This document shows positions 50,489 through 57,686 of a stretch of 64,000 bases of DNA, piece by piece (positions within the stretch are counted from its first letter, which is position 1; every line of letters starts with the position of its first letter). The notes under the pieces are model-generated. The model was not told where the DNA came from. It was given only the letters and a program-made list of their open reading frames with translations, and did not search any database. Source of the stretch: a virus. The stretch spans positions 103,648 through 167,647 of the IMG/VR virus record IMGVR_UViG_3300013132_000018; one strand, given 5' to 3'. Position numbers and translations under genes: made by a program.

Positions 50489-52295
50489 TGTGCGCCAGCG
50501 GGCTCTTGAGCGCGCTCTCCACCCGGATCCGGGTGGAGAGGTCGGCGAACATCGGCTCGCCCAGCAGTATCTTGGTGAGCATGAACCCGTAGTTGAGCGC
50601 CATCAGCGTGTCGTTGGGTTTGCTGGCGCTGCCGCGGTAGATGAACGTCGAGGCACCCGTGCCGGACTTCCCGCCCGGCGCGCGGTAGATGTTCAGGCAG
50701 TCCGTCAGCATGGCCTGGGCAAGCTCCCAGGAGTAGCAGCGGAACCGGCCTTTACGCAGCGCCTCGAAGGTGAGCGACAGCGACTCGGTCTTGTTGAGCG
50801 ACCACTGGTTGTAGAGGTGCTCCTTGCCCGGTTCGGAGATGAGCGCCGATTCCGGTCCGACGTAGTTGAAGATGAGGTGCCGCTCCAGTGGCAGCTTCTG
50901 ACGGATGCGGCTGTTATAGACCGCGCCGACACCGAAGTCCGTGGCGATGGCAAAGCCGCCCATGCGCTGATGGTGGGCGATGATCGTGTCCGAGATGTCG
51001 TCGTAGTCCATGCCCGAATAGCGGCGCATGTGCACGATGTCGATTTGTCCCAGCGGGGAAATGCCCAGCATCACATGCACCGTGGTGCTGACCTTCATGT
51101 TCTCCGCTGGGATGTAATCGCTGCCACCCCAGTCGCAGGCGCTGATGACGAACTGGTAGCCGCCTTTGGCGGCCTTCTGCTCCAGCGCGCCGACATCGTT
51201 GCCCAGCGTGCACAAGGCCTGCAGGTGAGACTTGGTGAGTTCGCGTTCGCCAGTTTCAGTGGCGATGCCAAGAATCTCCTGCAGGAATTTTCGTGAATCC
51301 TGGCTGTGCTTCTTCTCACAGATTTCCGCCCAGCGGAACTGGTTGTAGATAACGGCCGGCACGATCAACTGAGGGATGTGAAAGCCGACTTTCTTCTGCG
51401 CCAGGCGGTCGCCGTAGGCATGGACAAACTGACCATCGAGGATGTTGAGCAGCTTGCCACACTTGACGCAGGAAGGACCGGCCGGCTGGATCATGTCCAT
51501 CACCTTGAAGTCAGGGAGCGGGATGTTGTCAGTGCGACAGCCGTCGCATTTGGTGACCCAGACACCCTGTGACGAGGCATCCCACTTGGCCTCCAACATG
51601 GTGTCGGTGGTGATGCTCGTTCCGGCGTAGATCTTGATCGGCATCTCCGATGCGCTCTGCACCTGCTCCACCTCAAGCTCAAGATCTGGGTCGAAGTCCT
51701 GCACCTCGTCGTAGAGCAGTTCGTCCGTGCTCTTGGAGCGCGCGTTGGCGGCGGTGGACAGGACGTAAATCAGTTCAATGCGGGAACCGCTGGCGAATTC
51801 CTTCAGATGCAGGTTGTTGCGCAGCGAGTGGTCGGGCTTGTAGTGGATGTGCGCACGGTCCACATCCCGGAGACGATTGGAGTAGGTGTTGAGATACTGC
51901 CGCCGTGGGCAGAGGTAAAGCGAAGCGAAATTGGGCAGCAGCCGGGCCATCATGATCTGCCTGGCAGCCAGTGAACTGCTCTTCGCGATCTGACGGCTGC
52001 CCTTGAAAACGCTGAAACCGCCAACCTGGATGTTGAACATCTGGAAGGCGTAGGGGTAGTTGATGAAACTTAACGGCTTGTCCTTCGGATACCGGGGGAA
52101 ATAGAGTGGGGCCAGAAATGCCAGGTTGAACTTGCAGAATTGGATGAGGTCCCACTGTGCATCCGACAGCGGACCCGCCGCCGAAGGCGTCGCGTCCAGC
52201 TTGATCCGCAGATCCTCCACCAACTTGACCTTTCTCTGCAGGCCGTGGCGAAACTCGCCATCAGTCCTGGCTGTGCGTTCAAGATCGAAATACAT
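50445..52295 (-). CDS. Terminase large subunit
   Basis: A 616-residue leftward protein. The ATPase half has the Walker A-type loop GSRQIAKSS (residues 99-107), where the usual Gly before Lys is Ala, and a Walker B strand LLYDE (193-197). Cys250/253 and Cys276/279 (CDGC, CVKC) suggest a zinc ribbon between the domains. The nuclease half has the three acidic positions: SACDWGG (Asp388), ATDFGVG (Asp453) and SKPNDTLMALNYG (Asp562). It packages genomic DNA into proheads through the portal. It is read against the flow of the structural genes. Its start codon is 5 bp from the divergent gene at 52301. Confidence 0.85.
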   Translation of the reverse strand: MYFDLERTARTDGEFRHGLQRKVKLVEDLRIKLDATPSAAGPLSDAQWDLIQFCKFNLAFLAPLYFPRYPKDKPLSFINYPYAFQMFNIQVGGFSVFKGSRQIAKSSSLAARQIMMARLLPNFASLYLCPRRQYLNTYSNRLRDVDRAHIHYKPDHSLRNNLHLKEFASGSRIELIYVLSTAANARSKSTDELLYDEVQDFDPDLELEVEQVQSASEMPIKIYAGTSITTDTMLEAKWDASSQGVWVTKCDGCRTDNIPLPDFKVMDMIQPAGPSCVKCGKLLNILDGQFVHAYGDRLAQKKVGFHIPQLIVPAVIYNQFRWAEICEKKHSQDSRKFLQEILGIATETGERELTKSHLQALCTLGNDVGALEQKAAKGGYQFVISACDWGGSDYIPAENMKVSTTVHVMLGISPLGQIDIVHMRRYSGMDYDDISDTIIAHHQRMGGFAIATDFGVGAVYNSRIRQKLPLERHLIFNYVGPESALISEPGKEHLYNQWSLNKTESLSLTFEALRKGRFRCYSWELAQAMLTDCLNIYRAPGGKSGTGASTFIYRGSASKPNDTLMALNYGFMLTKILLGEPMFADLSTRIRVESALKSPLAHITSVGAQMPRAFSR

Positions 52296-52300
52296 GAGTT

Positions 52301-52879
52301 ATGCCGGATGATGTAACAGCGCCCAGCGCGCCAGCAACCACCGAACCGGAAACCAGTCCGACCGCGCCCGCCAGCCCGCAGGGGGATACACCAGCCGGAG
52401 CGCCCGGGGTGACCAATTCAAGCCGGCAGGCACGGCCTTTGCCAGCAGAAACTCGAAGCGAGTTCTTTGCTGGTCGGCCTCCTTCTGTGGAAGGCCAGGC
52501 CGAACCACCGTCGCCACCAGTTGCGCCAGCAGAACCGCCGCCGGTGAGGGGTGATCTGGATGATGAGGACTTGGAGTTCAAGATCCATCTGACGATTGTC
52601 GGTCGAAAGGGTGAACTGGCGAGCCGGTCAGTCACCATCTCGTGCTCTGGCGGTCTGGGTCGCACCAAAGACGGGGCCGTGCTGCAGGCCAGAGAGGCAG
52701 CTACATCGCAGATGCAGACGCTGCTGCGCCGCATGCTGGACAAGCTGCAGGCCGACGCCAGCAAGTTGACGGACACGCCACCACTCGCCTTGGCGCCTGG
52801 GCCGTCGGCAATCGCCGCGCTGGCCGTTGAACCGCCTTCTGCGGAGGGCGAGTTGGAGGAATTGGCACCGCGGACCTGA
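52301..52879 (+). CDS. Unknown Pro-rich protein divergent from terminase
   Basis: A 192-residue protein. Residues 1-85 are Pro/Ala/Thr-rich and probably disordered. Residues 85-150 are ordered: DEDLEFKIHLTIVGRKGELASRSVTISCSGGLGR, then a helix (VLQAREAATSQMQTLLRRMLDKLQADASKL). The end is again Pro/Ala/Glu-rich. It is overlapped at its stop by the next ATG (TGATG). No family recognised. Confidence 0.5.
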   Translation: MPDDVTAPSAPATTEPETSPTAPASPQGDTPAGAPGVTNSSRQARPLPAETRSEFFAGRPPSVEGQAEPPSPPVAPAEPPPVRGDLDDEDLEFKIHLTIVGRKGELASRSVTISCSGGLGRTKDGAVLQAREAATSQMQTLLRRMLDKLQADASKLTDTPPLALAPGPSAIAALAVEPPSAEGELEELAPRT

Positions 52880-53145
52880 TGAAGAACTACGACTGTCGGT
52901 TTGTCCTGGGTTCACAGCGCCTGGGTGTGGTGTTGCAGTTGCTGGTTGCGCTGCCGGATACTGATCGGCCGAGTAAAGCCAGGCTGGTGGAGGCCGCCCG
53001 AACACAGTTGCGCGCGGCGTGGCATGACAGCCCGCATTTGGACCTGTCCGTAAATTCTTCCGGCCCGCTCAGAAATTTCACAGCGATAGTGACCTGGACT
53101 TCGCTGACGGAAGACAACCTCGTGGAGTGGCACCCCGCCAAGTGA
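52879..53145 (+). CDS. Small unknown protein
   Basis: An 88-residue protein with a helical start (QRLGVVLQLLVALPDTDRPSKARLVEAARTQLRAAWHD) and a strand-rich end (LDLSVNSSGPLRNFTAIVTWTSL). It is coupled through TGATG upstream and GTGA downstream, in front of the RNase H gene. Not recognised. Confidence 0.45.
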   Translation: MKNYDCRFVLGSQRLGVVLQLLVALPDTDRPSKARLVEAARTQLRAAWHDSPHLDLSVNSSGPLRNFTAIVTWTSLTEDNLVEWHPAK

Positions 53146-53666
53146 GTGATTCAAATTCCAGCAAGATTCCATTGGACTACTCGGTTTTCACCGACGGGTC
53201 TGGCCATCCAGACGGGTATGGCGGATGGGCCGCGACGGCCATCGAAAACGCCACCGGACGCAAGATGTTCCGGATGGGCGGACAGTCCGGCACCTCCGTC
53301 GAACGGATGGAGTTGACGGCCCTGATCGAGGGCCTGCTGATGTGCGCCGAACTTGGCCGGCTGGCGCTGAACGTCGAGCCGCACCAAATCTATTTCCGCA
53401 AAACCGTCCTGTGGCGATCTGACCGGGAGTCATTGGTCAAGACCATCACAGGTGAATACCGGCGCAGCACGGAGCCAGACCTCTGGAAGCGCCTGGATGT
53501 GGTGATGGCCCGGTTCGCCATCTCCGCCGAACACGTCAGTCGGGAGAATGACTTTCCCGAGTTTGGGCCGGTGGACCTGCACGCGTCTTCCGCCCGTATC
53601 ATCATGAAATCCTACACGTTGAGTGCAGAGATGCCGGCACCGTGTCTTCCTTTCGACCAAGCATGA
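53142..53666 (+). CDS. Ribonuclease H (type I fold)
   Basis: Started at the GTG of a GTGA overlap; 174 residues. The four acidic residues of RNase HI are in place: Asp18 (YSVFTDGSG), Glu57 (ERMELTALIEGL), Asp94 (WRSDRESLV) and Asp145 (PVDLHASSAR). An RNase H here would remove RNA primers from Okazaki fragments. The gene is directly followed by a DNA ligase gene (ATGA overlap), which seals the nicks left after primer replacement. Confidence 0.75.
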   Translation: MSDSNSSKIPLDYSVFTDGSGHPDGYGGWAATAIENATGRKMFRMGGQSGTSVERMELTALIEGLLMCAELGRLALNVEPHQIYFRKTVLWRSDRESLVKTITGEYRRSTEPDLWKRLDVVMARFAISAEHVSRENDFPEFGPVDLHASSARIIMKSYTLSAEMPAPCLPFDQA

Positions 53667-55681
53667 GCTTTACCGTTTTGAAAACCATGACCGTGAGCGA
53701 CTACTGGGCGCTGGTCCAACAGATCAACGAACTCGACCACGCCTACCACGTCTTGAACCAGCCGACCGTTCCGGATGCAGTTTATGACGAGCTTATTCGC
53801 CGGCTGCTGGAGTTTGAGGCCGTGCACCCGACGCTGGCGCTGCCCAACTCGCCCTCCCGGCGGGTCGGCTCTTGCCTGACCGGCGACCGCCTGCAGGTGC
53901 CGCATGCGCAGCCGATGCTGAGTCTCGACAACATCTTCGAGGTGGAGGTGCTGGTCCGCCGGCTGGAAGCGCTGCTGGACAATGGCGACACCGACTGGGT
54001 GCTGGAGCCGAAAGTGGACGGACTCAGCATCAACCTGACTTACGAGCAGGGTAACCTGGTGCGCGCCACAACACGCGGAGATGGCGCGGTCGGTGAAGAT
54101 GTGACCGCGGCGGTAATGACCATTGGCGATGTGCCGCTGAAGCTGCGCGATGGACAGATTCCCTCCCGGGTGGATGTGCGGGGCGAAGCATTTATCGAAC
54201 GGGCGGACTTCGACGCCTGGAACGGCCGGCGGGTTGCGGCCGGTGAGCAGCCCATGGCCAATCCACGCAACGCCGCCGTCGGCGCCGTGATGCGCAGCGA
54301 CAGCCGAGAGACTGCCAAGGTTCCGTTGCGGTTCGTGCCCTACACGCTGCCAGACTCATCGATGGAGTTCGCCACCTATGCCGAGCAGAAACTCTGGTTC
54401 AAGGCGGCGGGTTTCAGTTCGCTGCGCGACTGGTATGCCCGGGATGTGCAGACACTGGCCGACTTGGTGATCAAGTTCAACGACGTGTGGCGGTCGGAAC
54501 TGCCATTCCCTACCGATGGCGCGGTCATCAAGGTCAACAACCTTGCGTTGCGCAAAAAGCTGGGAGCGCACGACAAGGCGCCGCGCTGGGCGTTCGCATT
54601 CAAATATCAGGCAGAGCGCGCGGAGACGCAGTTGAACGGCATCACCATCCAAGTGGGCCGGCTGGGTGCGTTGACGCCTGTGGCAGAACTGAATCCAGTC
54701 GAACTGGCTGGCACCACCATCCGTCGGGCGTCGCTGCACAACTTCGACATGATCAAGGCGCTCGACCTGGCGGTTGGGGACACCGTGCTGATCGAGAAAG
54801 CCGGCGAGATCATTCCGTATGTCCTGGCCGTAACGCACAAGCATCCCAAACGGGTGCCCACAGCCACGCCCGACAAATGTCCGGTCTGCGGCGGCGCAGT
54901 GGAACGGCGCCATAACGACGACGGTGAAGCCGGTGTGGCGCTGACCTGCGTCAACTATCACTGTGAGGCGCAGATTATCGGCCGACTGGAGAAATGGTGC
55001 AGCAAAGAGGCCATGGACCTGGAGGCGGTTGGTCCGGGAATGGTGGAGAAGCTGGTGCGTGAACTGAACGTGCGCGAGCCGGCGGACCTCTATCGCGAAA
55101 CCCTGCCGGACAGGCTGGCGCTGCTCGCCGGTATGGGAGACAAGAAGATCGCCAACTTCGTGTCTGAACGGGACGCCAGCAAGAGCCGCGGCATGCAGGC
55201 GGTGCTGACCGGCCTCTGCATTCCCCGGATCGGCAACACGATCGGGAAGAAGTTGGCACGTCGGTTTCCCGACCTGCTGGCGTTGATCAAGGCCGTGGAC
55301 GAGAACACCAGCCTGCCCGGCATGGGCAAGGTTGACTTCCAGGCCTTGAAGGCTTGGTTTGCCGATGGTCCGCGGCACGCCATGATCGGACGGCTGGCGG
55401 AGGCTGGAGTATCGCTCAAGTCCAGCACCTATTCCGAGAAGGAAGCTGCCGGTCCGTTCAGCGGACAGTTGGTGGTGTTCACGGGCACGCTGGAAAGCAT
55501 GGAGCGCGATGTCGCGCGCAGCCGGGTTGAAGAGCTTGGCGGCCGGACGTCCGGTAGTGTCAGCGGCAAGACCACCATGCTGGTGGCCGGCGAAGAAGCT
55601 GGCAGCAAGTTGGACAAGGCGCGCAAGCAGGGTATCCGTATCCTGACCGAGGCTGAGTTCCTGGAGATGTTGAAGTCATGA
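53663..55681 (+). CDS. ligA: NAD-dependent DNA ligase
   Basis: The ATG at 53663 gives 672 residues, the usual length of bacterial LigA. Domains in order: the NMN-binding Ia region (YHVLNQPTVPDAVYDELIRRL, residues 28-48), the adenylation core with the catalytic lysine in EPKVDG (Lys117), RGDG and GEDVT, an OB fold (PVGRLGALTPVAEL-type), a four-cysteine zinc finger (CPVCGG and CVNYHCEAQ, near residues 405-435), helix-hairpin-helix repeats, and a C-terminal BRCT domain (FSGQLVVFTGTLESMERDVARSRVEELGG). All catalytic features look intact. NAD-dependent ligases are less common than ATP ligases in tailed phages. Confidence 0.9.
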   Translation: MSFTVLKTMTVSDYWALVQQINELDHAYHVLNQPTVPDAVYDELIRRLLEFEAVHPTLALPNSPSRRVGSCLTGDRLQVPHAQPMLSLDNIFEVEVLVRRLEALLDNGDTDWVLEPKVDGLSINLTYEQGNLVRATTRGDGAVGEDVTAAVMTIGDVPLKLRDGQIPSRVDVRGEAFIERADFDAWNGRRVAAGEQPMANPRNAAVGAVMRSDSRETAKVPLRFVPYTLPDSSMEFATYAEQKLWFKAAGFSSLRDWYARDVQTLADLVIKFNDVWRSELPFPTDGAVIKVNNLALRKKLGAHDKAPRWAFAFKYQAERAETQLNGITIQVGRLGALTPVAELNPVELAGTTIRRASLHNFDMIKALDLAVGDTVLIEKAGEIIPYVLAVTHKHPKRVPTATPDKCPVCGGAVERRHNDDGEAGVALTCVNYHCEAQIIGRLEKWCSKEAMDLEAVGPGMVEKLVRELNVREPADLYRETLPDRLALLAGMGDKKIANFVSERDASKSRGMQAVLTGLCIPRIGNTIGKKLARRFPDLLALIKAVDENTSLPGMGKVDFQALKAWFADGPRHAMIGRLAEAGVSLKSSTYSEKEAAGPFSGQLVVFTGTLESMERDVARSRVEELGGRTSGSVSGKTTMLVAGEEAGSKLDKARKQGIRILTEAEFLEMLKS

Positions 55682-56034
55682 GCAGACGACGTAAAAGCAA
55701 GCCGGAGGCGCCGACTGCGCCGACAACGGGATCAGCCCGTGAAGTGACGTGGGATAAATTGCTGACTTTGTTCGACAAGACGTTGCACGAGCAGTTTGAA
55801 AAATGGCGCAAGAACCGTGGCGTGGAGGCGGTGGTATGTTTCGAGAACGTCCTCACCGGCGAGCGCAGCGCGATGGCCGTCGGCCACGCCTGCACGCACC
55901 GGCTGGAAGAGGCGCTGAATGGCAAGCTGGCCGGCAAGTCCGGCGACAGCGGCAACGACAAAATCCCAATCGAGTATGCCTGGTGTAGAACAACAGCCGT
56001 GGAAGTCCAGGGGGACACCGGTGCTGGGACGTGA
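55678..56034 (+). CDS. Small unknown protein after ligase
   Basis: A 118-residue protein overlapping the ligase stop by ATGA. Basic N-terminus (RRRKSKPEAPTAP), then a helix (DKLLTLFDKTLHEQFEKWRKN) and short strands (VEAVVCFENVLTGERSAMAV). No family recognised. Confidence 0.5.
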   Translation: MSRRRKSKPEAPTAPTTGSAREVTWDKLLTLFDKTLHEQFEKWRKNRGVEAVVCFENVLTGERSAMAVGHACTHRLEEALNGKLAGKSGDSGNDKIPIEYAWCRTTAVEVQGDTGAGT

Positions 56035-56197
56035 CGGCAAGTCCCGTGGTGAGACCACGGGCAAGTTGAAACCGTGCAACATCGAAGGCTGCCCTGGGCA
56101 GATGTTCCAGGTGCAGTGGACGGCGCCGGTGGAGAAGACCTGGTGCTGTTGCTGTGACATCCAGGTGCGCAAGGGAATGATTCGACTGGTGGATTGA
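56021..56197 (+). CDS. Small zinc-finger-like protein
   Basis: Probable start GTG 56021, with GGGGG about eight bases upstream; 58 residues, overlapping the previous gene by 14 bp. It has CNIEGC and a CCCC cluster (TWCCCCDIQVRKG), enough for one zinc site. Tiny zinc ribbons of this kind are often nucleic-acid or protein adaptors. The start is not certain: the frame is open further upstream. Confidence 0.5.
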   Translation: MLGRDGKSRGETTGKLKPCNIEGCPGQMFQVQWTAPVEKTWCCCCDIQVRKGMIRLVD

Positions 56198-56199
56198 GC

Positions 56200-57309
56200 A
56201 TGAGCACAACAAGCAAACGTGTGGCCTGGCTGAGCGACACGCATCTCGGGTATCGGCAATACGGATTGGCCCGTCGCCAGCAGGACTTCAGCCTGGCGCT
56301 GGAGAGCGCACTGGCGGACATCTACAAACAGGGCATCAGACTGGTGCTCAACACCGGTGACCTTCTGCATAGCAACCGGCCCGGTGCGGACACAATGGCG
56401 GATGTCCAGCGCATGCACACCTGGCTGGTGGCGCAGCAGATGATGATGCTGGTGATTCCAGGCAACCATGACCGGGCGTTGGATGAGCACCACTGGATAC
56501 ATGTGGTGAATCCCAACAACTCGCCGGGAGGTATTGGGCTGCTTGACGGCGCGACCGCGTCGATAGCTGGTATTCGTATTCACGGCGTCGGGCATTTGGC
56601 CAAGGAGAAGTTCCTGGCCCATCCGTTTCCGGCTCAGATGGACATCATCATGTGCCATCAGGCCGTCGTGGAGTTCATCAACTTCGAGAGTGCTTCGGCC
56701 CTGCACATTGCCGACCTGCCGCTGGCAAAAGCTCGTGCGGTATTGTTGGGCGACATCCACATCACCGACCTGCGCTATGTGGGCGATGTGCTGGTCGGAT
56801 ACCCTGGATCGACGGAATCAAATTCGGCGTCGGAACCCGATCAGAAACACTGGGTGGAGCTTGCGGTCCCGGAAACCGGACGCATCGAGTTCACCCTGCA
56901 CCCCATTGCCACCCGGCCTGTGCTCCGGGCCGAGGTCAACCGGCTGGAGGACATAACTGCGCTGGTCACCAAGGCCAGCAGCACGGGACGTCCGCCGGTG
57001 ATCCACGTCAGCTATGACGCTTCGGTGCCGGAGTTGCAGCCCGCCCTTCTGCGGGAACTGAACCCAGACCGGTTTGTGCTGCGACTGGAACCCCGGCTGA
57101 CTCAGCCGGGAGTTCGCCGTGACACGTCGCTGCCAGAGCCGGCTGAAGCCGCCGACATCAATCCGGAACTGATCCTGCGAGACATGGTGGGCGACGATCC
57201 GGATCTCTACGCAGTGGCCGCTGGACTCGTCCGGGCTGACAACAATCCTGCGTCGGTGCTGTCCGGCTTTGTGGACCGGCGGCTGCGCGAGATCCAGGCT
57301 GCGGCATGA
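56200..57309 (+). CDS. SbcD/Mre11-like DNA nuclease subunit
   Basis: The ATG at 56200 gives 369 residues. Metallophosphoesterase motifs in order: SDTHLG (Asp13, His15), TGDLLH (Asp54), GNHDRAL (Asn89, His90), MCHQAV (His153) and GDIHITD (Asp185, His187). This is the Mre11/SbcD/gp47 family: nuclease of the recombination and break-processing complex that works with an SbcC/Rad50 ATPase. That partner follows 325 bp later. The C-terminal capping region is present and of normal length. The gene is coupled to the next by ATGA. Confidence 0.8.
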   Translation: MSTTSKRVAWLSDTHLGYRQYGLARRQQDFSLALESALADIYKQGIRLVLNTGDLLHSNRPGADTMADVQRMHTWLVAQQMMMLVIPGNHDRALDEHHWIHVVNPNNSPGGIGLLDGATASIAGIRIHGVGHLAKEKFLAHPFPAQMDIIMCHQAVVEFINFESASALHIADLPLAKARAVLLGDIHITDLRYVGDVLVGYPGSTESNSASEPDQKHWVELAVPETGRIEFTLHPIATRPVLRAEVNRLEDITALVTKASSTGRPPVIHVSYDASVPELQPALLRELNPDRFVLRLEPRLTQPGVRRDTSLPEPAEAADINPELILRDMVGDDPDLYAVAAGLVRADNNPASVLSGFVDRRLREIQAAA

Positions 57310-57686
57310 CACCCAGCCAGCAGGCATGCCGGCTGCAGCGTGAACGGAACGTGTTTCCGCACGCGCTGTGGATGGAGGATGCCATGGTGACCTCACCCTG
57401 TTCCCTGCTGCTGGTTCATCCCGATGAGCCGGCAGCAGGGCGGTCGGTGGAGGCGTTTGGTTTTTACGTCCTCGATGAGGATGAGCAGCAGCAGGCCATG
57501 CAGATCTGCGCGGGCCGAGTAATGCGCTGCTCGTTCATGGGAGACGGGCTACGGCAGTGCCGCATCGAAATCGTCGAGGACGGACAGGCCTGCTGGTTCC
57601 GGTGTGCTGGCGACAAGTTCAAGAAACTGAAACATGCGAATCAAGAAACTGACGGCGGCCAACTACGGCCGCCATGCGAAGGTTGA
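57306..57686 (+). CDS. Small unknown protein between SbcD- and SbcC-like genes
   Basis: A 126-residue protein coupled by ATGA to the nuclease gene and overlapping the ATPase gene start by 53 bp. Five or six cysteines are spread over the sequence. Strands at the middle (CSLLLVHPDEPAAGRSVEAFGFYVLD) and end (QCRIEIVEDGQACWFRCAG). No motif recognised. Its conserved-looking position suggests a link with the nuclease pair, as with small genes between gp47 and gp46 in some phages. Confidence 0.5.
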   Translation: MTPSQQACRLQRERNVFPHALWMEDAMVTSPCSLLLVHPDEPAAGRSVEAFGFYVLDEDEQQQAMQICAGRVMRCSFMGDGLRQCRIEIVEDGQACWFRCAGDKFKKLKHANQETDGGQLRPPCEG

